From NCBI RefSeq assembly GCF_001039355.2, contig NW_019775443.1, positions 331,945 to 395,944 on the forward strand: a stretch of 64,000 nt of DNA, written 5' to 3'. The position numbers and the translations under genes were made by a program. Positions 1 to 11,707 of this stretch are shown here, one piece after another. Under the pieces are notes generated by a model that saw only the letters and a list, made by a program, of their open reading frames with translations, was not told the origin of the DNA and did not search any database. The DNA comes from Lingula anatina (Eukaryota; Brachiopoda; Lingulata; Lingulida; Lingulidae). Position 1 is the first letter of the stretch. Each line of letters opens with the position of its first letter.

Positions 1-1
1 A

Positions 2-241
2 GCAGCATCACAATTAAATGAAATAGACCTTAAAAAGCAAGATCTTTACATTAGGTACGGGATCATTCCTGCAAAGGGACATGCCAAACCAACAAATACA
101 ATGATACCTAAAATCAACCCACGTTTTGTATCAAAGGAATTTTTAGCGTCATATAAAGTTCTCCACCCGACCTTAGACTATTTGGACTACAGAGAGGGTC
201 GAACTAGACGTGGGAGAAGGGTGCAATCCGCTTTCACCTGA
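2..241 (+). CDS. C-terminal coding exon of an unrecognised protein (5' end outside window)
   Basis: The frame starting at base 2 is open from the window edge for 79 codons and stops at TGA 239-241. The peptide is ordinary in composition and not low complexity: it holds a run reading LYIRYGIIPAKGHAKPTN and a basic tail RTRRGRRVQSAFT at the C-terminus. An open frame of this length entering from the edge in AT-rich DNA suggests a terminal exon whose acceptor lies upstream of the window. I do not recognise the family. The basic C-terminus could be a nucleic-acid-binding or localisation tail, but that is inference. It could also be a chance open frame. Confidence 0.4.
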   Translation, partial: AASQLNEIDLKKQDLYIRYGIIPAKGHAKPTNTMIPKINPRFVSKEFLASYKVLHPTLDYLDYREGRTRRGRRVQSAFT

Positions 242-593
242 CACATTCTAAACATAACAACTTTACATGGCGCTTGGTTCAGTATGTTACATTTCTGAGT
301 CAACAATGAATGGGTCATGTGGGTGATACAAATAAACCGCCCGCATTAAGTCAAACTATATCGGTTGGTTGGTTGAAGCTGGGTGACACAAGAGAAGCAT
401 TCCAGTTCTTTTATTTGTCAGTTTTTTTATTCTCCAGTTACGCTGTATATATTTCGTTAAGCGGGCTATCATATTTTGTCACACAATGTTTTGGCTTCAG
501 AAGCCTTTTTTTAGTTATTCTTTATAACGCAATGCAATAATTCCAAATAAAGTATTTATAGAAGAGGAGTGTTGAATCGATGTACCTAGAATT

Positions 594-1025
594 AAAAATA
601 TACTCAAGCCGGCAAGTGGGCTACGTCATCATGGACTCCTTACAGTGGCTGCCTCTCCTCCCTCTACAAAATACCCTGATCCCCTGTCGTCTTTATTCCC
701 TTGTGATACGTTGGTGAATGTGTATCTTCACTAAGTATGAAAAAGTATGGCTTGATATGAGCTAGTAAGCACTTGTAGTATTATACNAAAAATATACCCA
801 AACCGGCAAGTGGGCTACGTCATCATGGACTCCTTACAGTGGCTGCCTCTCCTCCCTCTACAAAATACCCTGATCCCCTGTCGCTGTCGTCTTTATTCCC
901 TTGTGATAAGTTATTTGTTTGAAAACCCATGTACATATCCATCTTAACATTGGTGAATGTGTATCTTCACTAAGTATGAAAAAGTATGGCTTGATATGAG
1001 CTAGTAAGCACTTGCAGTATTATAC
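594..1025. repeat. Short tandem duplicate joined at a single N (787)
   Basis: About 190 bases at 594-786 recur at 788-1025. The second copy has a roughly 40-base insertion (around 909-948) and a few SNPs. The join is the single N at 787. No coding content is seen. This looks like two alleles placed in tandem by the assembler. Confidence 0.75.
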
Positions 1026-1630
1026 ATATAGGCCTATATGGCGTTTGGGAGGGGCCAGAGGGCTAGGCCTGCTTATTCAAAACCACACCTGGTTCAAGTT
1101 GTTCAATAGTAAATTTAATACTAAACAATGTAGGGAGTCATCCGGCCGTATTTACCCAAATAATTTTTTTAATCTAATACTGGACTTTCAATTTACTCTT
1201 TGGTTACGTACCAAGACTGAGAATAGTTCTAACTGTCTTTTCGATCAGCAGACGGGCTGAAATCTCCGAGAGGGAGACACAAATTAAATTAAATTAAATT
1301 AAATTGTAAGTCCAGTAAAGTAATATTCATTTATCAAGAATTATAATATTCATCATCATAATCCTTTTAATATCTCTATTTCGTATCAGAACAACTCAAA
1401 AAGTGAACAGAAGTCCGATACGAGAAGAAAAAGTACGCGATCTGAACAGACTATTTCACATGTATTAAATAAACCGTTGAAATGTAAATTGCTGTAGTTG
1501 AGCAGTGTCTGACCACAGCGCACTCAATAACGCAACCAAACCATTAGAGCTGGTCATTGTGATCCCACTACCAAGGGACGTCGTGATCGTTATCAATACT
1601 AAAATGCACCGGTATTTTATCATAATGGCA

Positions 1631-4600
1631 AGTCTCTGATGGCATTGCCTCAATATGCTTCAAGTTAAATTTTGAATTCTACTAATGTAGAATCATATAA
1701 ATTTTGGTAGCAGGAAGTAAATATTAAAACAGATTTTGGTGTTTTTCCTGTCTAATTAAAATCTAACCTTCCCGTTTGTATAATATACAATCTTTTAAAT
1801 CAGTCTTTCATAACTTTTTTCTTTCTGTAAAAGACAGTCATAAAAAACATAAAACCCCCCTTTACACTGGACGGTGTAATGTCTGCGCTCTTTGTGCGAC
1901 AGGTGAAACTGGCATCGCTGTGGTCGTAATAAAGGGGCATAAGCATCGCTTTGGTTGCAGAATGAATGCTCAATGTTGTCGGCACGTAAAGTATTTTTTT
2001 ACTCTCAAACGGGGCCGTACTGCGGGACGCAGAAAGGACGCCGTCCGGCGTACAGGGGGCTTTAAGAAATGCATGTAGTTTACAAGACGGTTTATAGTAG
2101 GTCCTGGTAGACCCACGGGCTATATAGGTACTACAAACAGTCATCTTCTTCAGTGATTTTCAATAGTAGTATCTGCAAGCCAAGATATTCAGAGCAATTG
2201 GAGGACTGTCTCTTCACAAACATTTGTCAAAAAGTTACTAATTAAATACTATCGTTAAAAATCACAAGTCAACATTCAAAATTTGCCCAATAAGAAACAG
2301 TTAAATAATTTTATTGTTCTGAACAATAAACAGAGGAAAATCGTCACACAGACAACTTTGATATAAATGCGCCGAAAGCAATACATTTTGACACACTGGA
2401 GACACAATGCAATTTACACACTACAAACACATAGTAAATAAAATACGATTCAGCTACGCATTTCACACCATCTACTTACAGGACAAGAAAACCGTATGGT
2501 GCAGTCGAAATAACGAAGACTGCTCGTCTATTAGTTATTATATTAAAGTCTCATATAATATATTACCTAAAGTAGTGAGGTTCCTAGTTTTAAAGATATT
2601 GTGACCAAGCTCATAGCCGATATACACAAAGCGGAAAAGAGAAATTTAAAAATACTGCAAAGTAACCAATATATACAATATTCTCAAAATATTTTTCTAA
2701 TGTTATTCACCAAAAGAGGTAACGCTGTAGTGTTCCGTAAAACTAAAAGGTTCCCCATCAACCGCATGTCGTAATGGTTTGACCCAGTGATGCAGTATTT
2801 CATTGGGGACCAATTGAGGTATTCTTCTATACAATAATGCACATACTTCTTTGACAAATACACTTCCTGCGCAGATAAGTGTATGTGTTATATTACAACA
2901 TTTTATTTTTTACACACATAGCTTTGTCTCTATTCCATGCAGAATGTTGACTTACACATTAATTATTCAATAAGCTATTTTAATGTCTCTACATTTTAGA
3001 CCATATGGCACTCGTGAGGAAAAGAAAATCCCCTAAAAGCATAACAATTCAATAGTTTGAATACGAAGAACGAAGAGTATTTCGCATTTATACGAAGAGA
3101 ATCATCCTCTGTAGGAAAATCGAGCTNAAAAAAAAAAAAACAATCAGACGGTAATAGACATCGGCAAGCTTTGTCAATTTCATCAACTTGTTTATTTCAA
3201 ACAGCGTTGCGCGCAAAGGTTTGTGGGTAATATGAGGGTCCAACTTGCCCCGAGTCAAGGGGGCCAACTAGCCCCGGGTGCACATTATTTATTTTAAAGG
3301 ATGGTAGCCATTTATGGTGCTAGAATGAGCAACGATGATACATATCTGTGAAACTTGAAACAATGAGCTTCAGTTTGATGCCCTATACATATCTTATATT
3401 CGATCAAAAGCCTATGAAAATAGATTTTTAAATCTCTTAAACAAAATTACTTTTAGGTGCAAAAATCATTTATTTCGACTCACCGCTTAAGTAAAACTTT
3501 TTAACGTCCGACACTTCCTTAGCATTGTAGGCTACGGTCACTTTGCAAGAGTATGTGGCCAATTTTTTTACCTCGTAGTTACTTTTTCATAAATTGACGG
3601 GGGGCCAACTTACCCCGGGGTCCAACTAGCCCCGGTCTCCCCTAGTCTCTGATGGCATTGCCTCAATATGCTTCAAGTCAAATTTTGAATTCTACCAATG
3701 TAGAATCATATAAATTTTGTTAGCAGGAAGTAAATATTAAAACAGATTTTGGTGTTTTTCCTGTCTAATTAAAATCTAACCTTTCCGTTTGTATAATATA
3801 CTTTTTAAAACATATGTACAGAAAAATCAAAAGCCGCGAACGCAATCTTTTAAATCAGTCTTTCATATCTTTTTTTCTTCCTGTAAAAGGCAGTCATTAA
3901 AAACATAAAGCCCCCCCCCCCCCCCCCCCCCCCCCTTTGTGCGATAGGTGAAACTGGCATCGCTGTGGTCGTAATAAAGGGGCACAAGCATCGCTTTGGT
4001 TGCAGAATGAATGCTCAATGATCGGCACGTCAAGTATTTTTATTTTACTCTCAAACGAGGCCGTACTGTGGGACGCAGAAAGGACGCCGTCCGGTGTAAG
4101 GGGGGCTTTAAGAAATGCATGTAGAGTTTACAAGACGGTTTATAGTAGGTCCTGGGAGACCCGCGGTTTAACGGGCTATATAGGTACTACAAACAGGTAG
4201 TGATTTTCAATAGTGGTATCTGCAAGCCAAGATATTCAGAGCGATTGGAGAACTGTCTCTTCACAAACATTAAATAATGAAAAATAATAAATAAATAAAT
4301 AAATAAATAATAAAATACTCATAAAATACTCATTAAATATTATCGTTAAAAATCACAAGTCAACATTCAAAATTTGCCCAATAAGAAACAGTTAAATAAT
4401 TTTATTGTTCTGAACAATAAACAGAGGAAAATCGTCACACAGACAACTTTGATATAAATGCGCCGAAAGCAATACATTTTGACACACTGGAGACAATGCA
4501 ATTTACACACTACAAACACATAGTAAATAAAATACGATTCAGCTACGCATTTCACACCATCTACTTACAGGACAAGAAAACCGTATGGTGCAGTCGAAAT

Positions 4601-5214
4601 AACGAAGACTGCTCGTCTCTTAGTTATTATATTAATGTCTCATATAATATGTTACCTAAAGTAGTGAGGTTCCTAGTTTTACAGATATTGTGACCAAGCT
4701 CATAGCCGATATACACAAAGCGGAAAAGAGAAATTTTAAAAATACTGCAAAGTAACCAATATATACAATATTCTCAAAATATTTTCTAATGTTATTCACC
4801 AAAAGAGGTAACGCTGTAGTGTTCCGTAAAACTAAAATGTTCCCCATCAACCGCATGTCGTAATGGTTTGACCCACAGATGCAGTATTTCATTGGGGAAC
4901 AATCGAGGTATTCTTCTATACAATAATGCACATACTTCTTTGACAAATACACTTCCTGCGCAGATAAGTGTATGTGTTATATTACAACATTTTATTTTTT
5001 ACACACATAGTTTTGTCTCTATTCAATGCAGAATGTTGACTTACACATTAATTATTCAATAAGCTACTTTAATGTCTCTACATTTTAGACCATATGGCAC
5101 TCGTGAGGAAAAGAAAATCCCCTAAAAGCATAACAATTCAATAGTTTGAATACGAAGAACGAAGAGTATTTCGCATTAATACGAAGAGAATCATCCTCTG
5201 TAGGAAAATCGAGT
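1631..5214. repeat. Duplicated non-coding block, copies 1631-3126 and 3644-5214
   Basis: The two copies are near-identical over about 1.5 kb, both starting in the same GTCTCTGATGGCATTGCC context and ending after the same TGTAGGAAAATCGAG. They differ by SNPs, a C homopolymer (3910-3935, only in copy 2), an extra AAAT run near 4284-4310 and small indels. An N at 3127 closes copy 1. The short open frames repeated in both copies (for example 2407-2604 and 4496-4693) show no recognisable protein. I see no gene between 242 and 6386. Confidence 0.7.
3228..3642. mobile_element. Possible non-autonomous element with GGGGCCAACTAGCCCC-type end repeats
   Basis: Two pairs of the unit GGKSCCAACTWGCCCCG lie at the two ends of this stretch (about 3238-3282 and 3600-3636), in direct orientation. 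Each unit is itself a near palindrome with GGGGC/GCCCC arms. The stretch sits between the N at 3127 and the start of the second copy of the duplicated block, and it is absent upstream of the first copy. No coding sequence is seen. The transposon interpretation is inference. Confidence 0.3.
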
Positions 5215-6386
5215 TTAATAAATCTGTTCACATTCAGAATACATTATGAAACCATCGTCGGGCTTTTGCAAAGCCCCGCTTACATGCACATATTTGTCTT
5301 CACTTTAGGAAATCATCAACAACTCTTACCCTATGCAAGATGTATAACAATCTCAAAATTCACGCAGTGCTAGTCCTTTGGTGATAACTACAATCATGAG
5401 GTAATAAAGTTGTTTGTTTTTCTTGCTTGCGATACCTGCCTGTCAATTCTACATTTAAAACTACCAATTGTCATGTAGGTCCAATGGAAATGATATTGCA
5501 TGACATTCTGAAAGCACAGCTCTCTGAACGAAGAGATATAGAAAACAGTGCTATTTGTTCCTTCAATTCCCTTAGGATGAAGTCTACCTGAGATGCTATT
5601 ATACAAACAGGTTGGTCAGCAGCTCCCGATGCTGCATCGGATACATGTATTATACATATTGCTGGTGCTGTTTGCCTCGTCATTATGATATCTTTTCTTT
5701 TCTTTTTTTCTTTTTGTCTACATACTGCATGTAAAACTGCATCACGATGATGAAATGAGGTAATATAGATAATAGCTATAACGGCATAGCCGTACATAAC
5801 TTGTAATAGGTCCACAACAAACACTGACATTCTAGAAAGCAAAAAAAACTTTTAAACAGTTTTTTCACAAAAGTAGCATCCCTTATAATAGACATTAACC
5901 CTGAAATACCAATTTCGGTTTTATAAACTTAAAAATGATCCAAAAAAAATTAAAGATTGTATTCAGTAATGTTATACAATTAATTAAACACTATATAGGT
6001 AACTATTATTAATATGATTTAAAACAATTTGTCTTGACAACCTTGCATTTTTCAAGCATCTTTACACATGAAAAAAGTCTTGACATCCAAGAACAGCTTG
6101 ACAAAACTCACAGGCTGATCCAAAAACCGATTGAAGGGTCCAAATACATGTTTTGAACGGCACTCAAAAGCTTATCATCTTCTATGGCAGCGTTACACCA
6201 TCCCTCGCATACCGTTCTAGCATAGGCACCTGAGAGATTTACTGACCAAAAATATATATTCCAAGATAAACTTATACCCGCAAGGAACCCGCTTATAACG
6301 AGGGTATGTGGATTTTACTTTAAGTGTAAGTTATATATATATATATCTATATATAAGCCGCATTTCCGTTATTTGATCCTCGACAC

Positions 6387-7943
6387 CTATTTGGAATCCG
6401 TATTTTCCTCTGTCGATCCATTTTCACTTTTCCCACCAGAGGACCGCTTTTTCTCAATCATTCCACGCAGCACCGCGATTTCTTCTGCTAGGCCTTGTAG
6501 TTCTGTCCGAAGCGTCTTGTTCTCGTTCTCTAGATGATCTGTCTTGGCCTTACGCTGTTGGATGAGAGCCTTTCTGTTCTCGCGGCATTTGCGTGCAGCT
6601 TCGTTATTTCTTCGGCGGCGCTCGGCATATTTCGGATCAATGAGGTATCTGGAATTCCCTGCCCCATAAGCAGTTTCAGAATCTGAGGTATGAGAGGCGG
6701 CCTCCGAATCACTGTCGCTGGTGTATGTGTTCACATCTTCTGCAATGACCAAGCGGTTTTGGCCTTCCACGTCTTCCGCAGTGCCTGGCATATCTGGCTT
6801 ACCTTGATGAGTTGGTGGCACGGACGAGGATCCTGCGGTTGACGGTGTCTTGGACTCGCTTGGCTTTTTTGGAACGCACGTCAGGTTCAGTGGACTTTCA
6901 CTTACAGCCACCTCAGCGAGGGCATGCAAACCATCAGGGGCGTTTTTTCTTTCGGACAGCTTTGTGATCGCAGGAGGTATCACTCTGAAATTATTGACCA
7001 TTGGCAAAACATTTGGAGCAAGTCCCGAATGCATCAATAACGTGTTGAAGGCACTGGCATTCATATTGTGCGGGAACATGGCCGAATTAAGATGCGCAGG
7101 AATAAGAGGTAACTGCATGTGAGGAAGAGACGTTTTGGAGCCCATAAACTGAGGAAAAGAATTTACTGCGGCATGGTTGGTGTTGACTTTCTCGGGAGTG
7201 CATGCTCCTGCCGCCCTGAGCGCTGCAGAGATGGAGTTCTCTGGTGGTGTAGTTGTGGTAGACATGCTGGTTTTGATTGAATGCGTTGTGATACCAGTGG
7301 CAGCGACGTGCTTGGAAACCGCCGGAGATCTGGTGATTACACTTGAGGTAGTTGAGTCGCGAGAGTCATGGAGAAAGTCATCTGGTGGTTCTACTTTTAT
7401 CTTTTTTGTCGGAGGTTCCTCACTCACCTGTTGCCCGGACACAGGCGGATTGGTGTTGCTGTTGGCGCTTTCGCCTTGAGAATCTGAGTCTACTTTCATT
7501 GAAGAGTTCTCGTCAGAGAAACTTGTGTCATCTGGAACTCCGAATTTCTGTTTTAATGCTGCCAGTTCTTTCCTGAGGGAATCGTTTTCTTGACTAAGTT
7601 TAGTTATCTGTTGTTCTGTTTTCATATCATGGAAACGCCTTTTTTCGCGAGATCTCTTTGCGGCTTCATTATTGCGGCGTCTTTTGTCCCAGTATTTGAG
7701 GTCTTTTCTTTCCTCTGGAATAAATTCTCTCTGGCGTCGAGGAGGTATGATTTTAGGGGTGACTGTTGGACCACCAGATTCTGCGCTGATGGCTCTGGCT
7801 GGTGTATGGATATTGCTTACTAACATAACTGGTTTTACTACCGCTACGCCCGATGTGACCACAGACTGGGGGTACGGCTCGTTGGAACTCAGAGCAGCTT
7901 GAAGCTTGGAGTACTTCGGTTCAGCTTCTTCGTCGGTGGACAT
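6387..7943 (-). CDS. Twin-bZIP transcription factor, NFIL3-like
   Basis: An uninterrupted 518-codon frame. Residues about 78-135 form a bZIP domain with the basic signature NNEAAKRSR (91-99) and heptad leucines L116, L123 and L130, preceded by EFIPEERKDLKYW; this is the NFIL3/E4BP4 type. Residues about 437-497 form a second bZIP with NNEAARKCR (446-454) and heptad leucines L471, L478, L485 and L492. Between them lies a Ser/Thr/Pro-rich linker with IKVEP (a sumoylation-type motif, about 182) and PLNLT (351-355, resembling a CtBP-binding PxDLS motif). Vertebrate NFIL3 also has its coding region in one exon. A splice-acceptor-like TTCTAG lies a few bases before the start, suggesting a 5'UTR intron. 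It probably acts in the nucleus as a DNA-binding regulator, perhaps a repressor. Two bZIPs in one chain is unusual. Gene identity is certain at the bZIP level; NFIL3 orthology is probable. Confidence 0.9.
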   Translation of the reverse strand: MSTDEEAEPKYSKLQAALSSNEPYPQSVVTSGVAVVKPVMLVSNIHTPARAISAESGGPTVTPKIIPPRRQREFIPEERKDLKYWDKRRRNNEAAKRSREKRRFHDMKTEQQITKLSQENDSLRKELAALKQKFGVPDDTSFSDENSSMKVDSDSQGESANSNTNPPVSGQQVSEEPPTKKIKVEPPDDFLHDSRDSTTSSVITRSPAVSKHVAATGITTHSIKTSMSTTTTPPENSISAALRAAGACTPEKVNTNHAAVNSFPQFMGSKTSLPHMQLPLIPAHLNSAMFPHNMNASAFNTLLMHSGLAPNVLPMVNNFRVIPPAITKLSERKNAPDGLHALAEVAVSESPLNLTCVPKKPSESKTPSTAGSSSVPPTHQGKPDMPGTAEDVEGQNRLVIAEDVNTYTSDSDSEAASHTSDSETAYGAGNSRYLIDPKYAERRRRNNEAARKCRENRKALIQQRKAKTDHLENENKTLRTELQGLAEEIAVLRGMIEKKRSSGGKSENGSTEENTDSK

Positions 7944-10900
7944 CCTCTAGAAATGGATACATTGATTAACTATAAAATTATACAACAAGGCAGCACAGCT
8001 GTCTAATGGTAGGTATGTAAGTGTCATTGACATTAAAACAATCTAAAATTTGAAACACATGTTGCATCTTCAGTATATTTCAATAAAATTTTGAATAAAT
8101 CGTAATTAATGTTATTTTCAGATTGTCACTGAAAAATCTGTTGAAAATTTTATTTGCCCAGAATCTCCCTCAACTTGTATTTAATATGTATCGTTTTTCA
8201 CTACTGCACTGCATTTTCCTTCGCTGCATCGTGACCTTTAAACTTGACTATAATCCCCGCAAAACGAACTCGACTCTACCCGCCCNNNNNNNNNNNNNNN
8301 NNNNNNNNNNNNNNNNNNNNNNNNNNNNNNNNNNNNNNNNNNNNNNNNNNNNNNNNNNNNNNNNNNNNNNNNNNNNNNNNNNNNNNNNNNNNNNNNNNNN
8401 NNNNNNNNNNNNNNNNNNNNNNNNNNNNNNNNNNNNNNNNNNNNNNNNNNNNNNNNNNNNNNNNNNNNNNNNNNNNNNNNNNNNNNNNNNNNNNNNNNNN
8501 NNNNNNNNNNNNNNNNNNNNNNNNNNNNNNNNNNNNNNNNNNNNNNNNNNNNNNNNNNNNNNNNNNNNNNNNNNNNNNNNNNNNNNNNNNNNNNNNNNNN
8601 NNNNNNNNNNNNNNNNNNNNNNNNNNNNNNNNNNNNNNNNNNNNNNNNNNNNNNNNNNNNNNNNNNNNNNNNNNNNNNNNNNNNNNNNNNNNNNNNNNNN
8701 NNNNNNNNNNNNNNNNNNNNNNNNNNNNNNNNNNNNNNNNNNNNNNNNNNNNNNNNNNNNNNNNNNNNNNNNNNNNNNNNNNNNNNNNNNNNNNNNNNNN
8801 NNNNNNNNNNNACCCGCCCCCCCCCCCCCACCCCAATACACCAAAAGCAGAATGGCAATTTGTGAATTTATTTGCTTAATTCATGAAGAGTGAAATAATA
8901 ACACTAAATTTTAAATTATGTACTAGTTATTGCTATCAAGGACACCATTAAAAACATAGAATTGAATAGCCATGGCTATGACATCTACAAAATGACAATT
9001 TGTGTAAAGCATAAAATCACAAAAAAAAAAAAAGAAAAAAAAACATAACCTTTAGAAAATGAACGCAATCAAATTGTTTTTGTTCAATTGAAGCTGCATA
9101 TTGGTTCTATGAAAATTTGGTTCTATTGAAAATTTGGGAATGTTAGCTAACACGATATTTCATTTATTTTGTTAATAACAAAATCGTATTGCAATATAAT
9201 AAGTAGCACATATACCGTATATGATCATGTACTATTCATATTGTGGACATAAAAAAATTATGACTATCTCAAGGATTACTACCCATGAGAATCCAAACAC
9301 ACATCTAAAGATTGTCAATTGTAATATCAAAACTTTTAAAGGATTAACATGCCTTTGGGGTAAATATACAGGCTATCAAAAATAGATGGAATCGATAAAA
9401 GGTAACATGTATCCCCCAACGTTGAAGAACGCAAAATCCTTTCCCTTTGGCCTTTACTTTCGTGCTTTCTCAAGTTCAAACCTTGTTTTTGAAGACTGCG
9501 TCCAAATTTGTCCACGCATTTCATTAAAAATGATGAAGCTTCAATGCAGTCCCGCCCAATGTGTAACTGTTCACACACTAAATCTTTTGATAAAATCTTT
9601 GTAACGCTCACTTTTTACCGTCATCGGCTTTGTTCAAAGCAACATGCATTATTCGACAAGGAGCAAAAAAATCAATACCTCGAGCGTAATACGTCATACT
9701 TTCGTTTTGCTATTTTTTCTGTGCCTGGGCATTGACATTTGAAACATTTGACATGGAAGTGGAGTGGAAGTGAAACTCGTTTGTGTATTATCAACAAAGT
9801 CCTTTGTTCGGAGTGAATTTAGAAAAAAATGACTGTATGAGGATTAATTTTTACACTGTTGATTATCTTTAGTTCTACTGTCACTAATCCCCAATACATG
9901 CCTACAAATGTGCTCATTATTGATTGAAAAGATCGACTGGCTAATACCTCTCCCGTCGACCCGCGTATTGAAATAAAAGATATATACAAAAACAAATCCA
10001 ATCGGGCTTTTTACGCCCAAAAAGGAGCATAAAAATAACTAAATTCATTATCTTATGTGGAAAAAATCCTAGGGTTCTTACAGTGCACGTGTCTAAATGG
10101 CCGCTAACCCAGTTTTACTGGCCTATGTCCTGGTGGCCCGGATTGAACTTAGCCTCAGGTGATAGTTGCTGAGGTCGTCCACATACAGCAATATTGATTT
10201 CTTCTCCGATGCCACCTAGGGGGCGCTTTGGGTTGTATAAATTAAAAACATCGAACCTTCAATTGAGATTTGAATTCGTTAAAAGATTTAGGGGTCAGTC
10301 AAGTTTCCATTACGCGTTTAGGTCTTCTGAGTTGAACATGATACTGCCCCGTGCACAGGTTAGGTAAACACCAAGAGACAGATGCATGGCGTTAAAATGT
10401 CTAAGGTTGCTTGCTTTAATCATGCTGAAGTTTCACTTCTCTAAAGGCAAGGGCATTTTGATAAATATTCCTCTGATTGGCGGTCGTTTCATTATACCAC
10501 GTTACTATTCATAGCGTTGACCTCATTTTTGTAAGAAAGCAGGTAATCTCAGGTCAACCATAACGTCACGCGAACAATATATAACCAGATAGTGTAGATA
10601 CCTTTAGATCAATAATGGACTTACGTAAGTTTTACTGGTATAAAGGGATTTAGACCGCGCCTTGTCAAATCTTGCCGGTGTAGAAGCGTCTTCCTCTTTA
10701 GATAGCCGGGATGCTATTTTGCAAAGGTTTCATGTCTGAAACCCTTTAATTTTTTTGCCTGACAAACGAAATCTTTCGTTCCAAAAAGAAGAAACATGCA
10801 GCACAAATAAATAGCTTAACGACCTTCACGTCGCACACGCACTAGTTAACGCGCTTACCGAAGGTTCAATGTACTTTCATTCTATCATATTGTAACACAT

Positions 10901-11707
10901 GCAGATAAATAATTTATCCATAAAACTTATTGGTTCACTTTTTCCCCTACTAGCTGTGCCGTTGTTAGGCTACTTCTGTAGACTACTCGCCACACTCCTT
11001 TTGATGGGTATATCGACAATGAGATGTTTACATGTTCGGGTCACTCCAGGTCACGAGGCCTTAGTTCACCATCATGAATATTCTACGCTTTATAAACAGG
11101 CTGCGCTGGGTCGATAAACTGTTACCTGAGCGCACAGCAGGTTTCATAAATACACGGGTAAAGAATAAACTGATCAAACAATGATGGGCAACCTGAATTC
11201 ACAAGAACTCGCACAAACAAGGCGAATTGAATAACCAGCGGATGTATGTGCGGTGAATCGACCTCACATTGCATGAGCTAATAGGCAAATGACGAAATAC
11301 TTGGCTGATGATGCTTGGGTACAAAATCTATATGGCCATTATACTTAATGGAGATTGCGATTCATTTTTATAAAATATTTCAAGAAAATAATTGCAAGAC
11401 AACAGCGATATTTGCATTAGTCGATAAGGAACTTAATTACTCAGTGCATATAGGTCTTTACTTATATTATAAAAAGTTACCAGACGAATCAATACGATAT
11501 TTAGAAATCAATACAAAATGTTTAGGCGTCCCTCCGATTTTTGATACCACGAGTCTGCTCATTACATTTGGTAATATTAAACTACCTGCAAATTTGGAAG
11601 GGTGGTCGAAAACAGCATTTAAATTGTTGTTTACTAACTACTGAATTTCACAAAAGGCTAATTTAGCGTGATGTAACAAATGTGTCCACGCCATGCATGT
11701 TGTTTAA
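7944..11707. other. Intergenic stretch with no supported gene
   Basis: AT-rich sequence with homopolymer runs and the gap at 8286-8811. The only long open frame outside the gap is 11315-11644 (+, 109 codons). It has no splice context, no motif I recognise and AT-driven composition, so I do not call it a gene. The stretch 5215-6386 on the other side of the bZIP gene likewise shows no supported gene. Confidence 0.5.
8286..8811. other. Assembly gap (526 N)
   Basis: A run of N flanked by ACCCGCCC on the left and ACCCGCCCCCCCCCCCC on the right. The C-rich flanks suggest that a low-complexity tract broke the assembly. Open frames running through the gap are meaningless. Confidence 0.99.

Noticed and set aside
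1776-2144. Overlapping 100- and 114-codon frames on opposite strands
   Set aside because: No motif or splice context, and the second copy of the block breaks them with indels and a C homopolymer.
8123-8893. Long open frames through the gap on both strands
   Set aside because: They consist of N; the gap creates the open frame.
10085-10260. Possible tRNA-derived SINE (GTTCAATCCGGG-like box B on the minus strand)
   Set aside because: No convincing A box or tail at the right distance, and no second copy in the window.
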